From the NCBI RefSeq assembly GCF_003755175.1, contig NZ_RKHX01000003.1, positions 372,001-436,000 on the forward strand: a stretch of DNA of 64,000 nucleotides, in the 5' to 3' direction. Shown here piece by piece: positions 63,444 through 64,000 of this stretch. The DNA is from Cellulomonas sp. PhB150. GTDB lineage: Bacteria; Actinomycetota; Actinomycetes; Actinomycetales; Cellulomonadaceae. The notes under the pieces are model-generated. The model saw only the letters and a list, made by a program, of their open reading frames with translations, searched no databases and was not told the origin of the DNA. Positions within the stretch are counted from its first letter, which is position 1, and every line of letters starts with the position of its first letter. The position numbers and the translations under genes are program-made.

Positions 63444-63488
63444 ATGTCGCAGACCTCGTGTCTGAGCACCCTCGGGTCCGCCGCGTGA
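63444..63488 (+). CDS. Possible 14-residue leader ORF overlapping the metF start
   Basis: ATG at 63444 with GGAG eight bases upstream opens MSQTSCLSTLGSAA and then TGA, which overlaps the metF GTG as GTGA. Coupled termination-reinitiation onto metF is likely if it is translated. Alternatively, the ATG is unused. Confidence 0.45.
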   Translation: MSQTSCLSTLGSAA

Positions 63489-64000
63489 GCGCCGCGACCG
63501 TGGAACCGCGCACCCCGGCCGTGCACGCCGCGCCCGCACTGCGCCCGTTGGCGTCGGTGGACCGGCCGACGGTCTCGTTCGAGCTGTTCCCGCCCCGCAA
63601 CCCGCACGCCGCACCCCGGCTGTGGGAGACCATCCGCGCCATCGAGGACGTCCGTCCGGACTTCGTCTCGGTGACGTACGGCGCCTCGGGCAAGACGCGG
63701 GAGACCAGCCGCACGCTCGTCACCCAGCTGCTGCGCGAGACGACCCTCAACCCGATCGCGCACCTGACCTGCGTGGGGACCAGCCGCGCCGAGGTGACCG
63801 CGATCGTCGAGGAGTTCCTCGACGAGGGCGTGCGCTCGTTCCTCGCGCTGCGCGGCGACCCGCCCGTGGACCAGCCCGACTGGCAGCCGCACCCGGAGGG
63901 CCTGAACACCGCCGGGGAGCTGGTCGAGCTGCTGCGCGAGATCGAGTCGCAGCGCTGCATCGCCAGCCCGTCGCAGGCCGTGCGCGCCCGCGTGCGTCCC
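63485..64000 (+). CDS. metF: Methylenetetrahydrofolate reductase, partial (runs off the window)
   Basis: First 172 codons of the flavoenzyme that reduces 5,10-methylene-THF to 5-methyl-THF, the methyl donor for methionine synthesis. VSFELFPPRN, DFVSVTYGASGKTRETSRTL, NPIAHLTCVGTSRAEV and LALRGDPP are typical MetF motifs in order. GTG start with no ribosome site of its own; it overlaps the leader ORF stop. Preceded by a SAM riboswitch, giving feedback control by S-adenosylmethionine. Confidence 0.92.
   Translation, partial: MSAATVEPRTPAVHAAPALRPLASVDRPTVSFELFPPRNPHAAPRLWETIRAIEDVRPDFVSVTYGASGKTRETSRTLVTQLLRETTLNPIAHLTCVGTSRAEVTAIVEEFLDEGVRSFLALRGDPPVDQPDWQPHPEGLNTAGELVELLREIESQRCIASPSQAVRARVRP

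Overview
The window is chromosomal DNA from a very GC-rich Gram-positive bacterium, almost certainly an actinobacterium and probably a plant-polymer degrader of the Cellulomonas type. The evidence is gene content: a RamB-type regulator beside GTP-dependent PEP carboxykinase, F420-type oxidoreductases, a DtxR/IdeR-like iron box, a long HrpA helicase, frequent GTG starts, and secreted or imported carbohydrate machinery. The genus is an inference. I saw no rRNA, tRNA, CRISPR array, insertion sequence or intact prophage.

Layout. 1-5.5 kb: central metabolism (succinate-semialdehyde dehydrogenase, cut by the window edge; pckG; divergent ramB; a DoxX-like membrane protein). 5.5-12.1 kb: a sugar module made of a family 2 glycosidase, two ABC permeases and a binding lipoprotein, divergent from a LacI regulator, with LacI-type operators between them. 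There is no local ATPase, so a shared one is expected. 12.1-17.1 kb: an RluA-type pseudouridine synthase, then a secreted 1200-residue enzyme with two GH43 catalytic domains and five accessory modules behind twin palindromic operators. 17.2-21.6 kb: an iron pair (siderophore-interacting reductase with an iron box; rubrerythrin-VIT1 protein), a small anti-sigma-type ATPase, and an F420-dependent oxidoreductase coupled to a small unknown protein.

21.9-32.4 kb: the most unusual part, two translationally coupled genes for proteins of 2244 and 1257 residues. They have no signal peptide and no recognised overall function. They consist mainly of beta-strand and Ig/FN3-like sequence, and the first contains an OmpA-like segment. 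A 19-bp inverted repeat lies just upstream, and ordinary housekeeping genes flank the pair.

32.4-40.4 kb: methionine aminopeptidase, a small XRE regulator behind a three-copy repeat, a YgjV-GNAT fusion, a Gfo/Idh/MocA oxidoreductase, a VapBC-like toxin-antitoxin pair with its palindromic operator, a DUF2786 protein, and a TM0106-type nuclease-helicase fusion.

40.5-48.6 kb: mixed small operons, including an FKBP lipoprotein, a YciO plus uracil-DNA glycosylase pair, a deazaflavin nitroreductase, a glycerol channel, two paralogous secreted DUF1524 HNH nucleases, an M50-like protease and a DUF2993 protein. 48.6-58.2 kb: SbcCD, a STAS protein, a YbaK deacylase and HrpA. 58.2-64 kb: an exported repeat-containing protein, a DrrAB-type ABC exporter divergent from a TetR regulator with an unusual charged coiled coil, a 3-methyladenine glycosylase, and finally a SAM riboswitch, a 14-codon leader ORF and the start of metF, which runs off the window.
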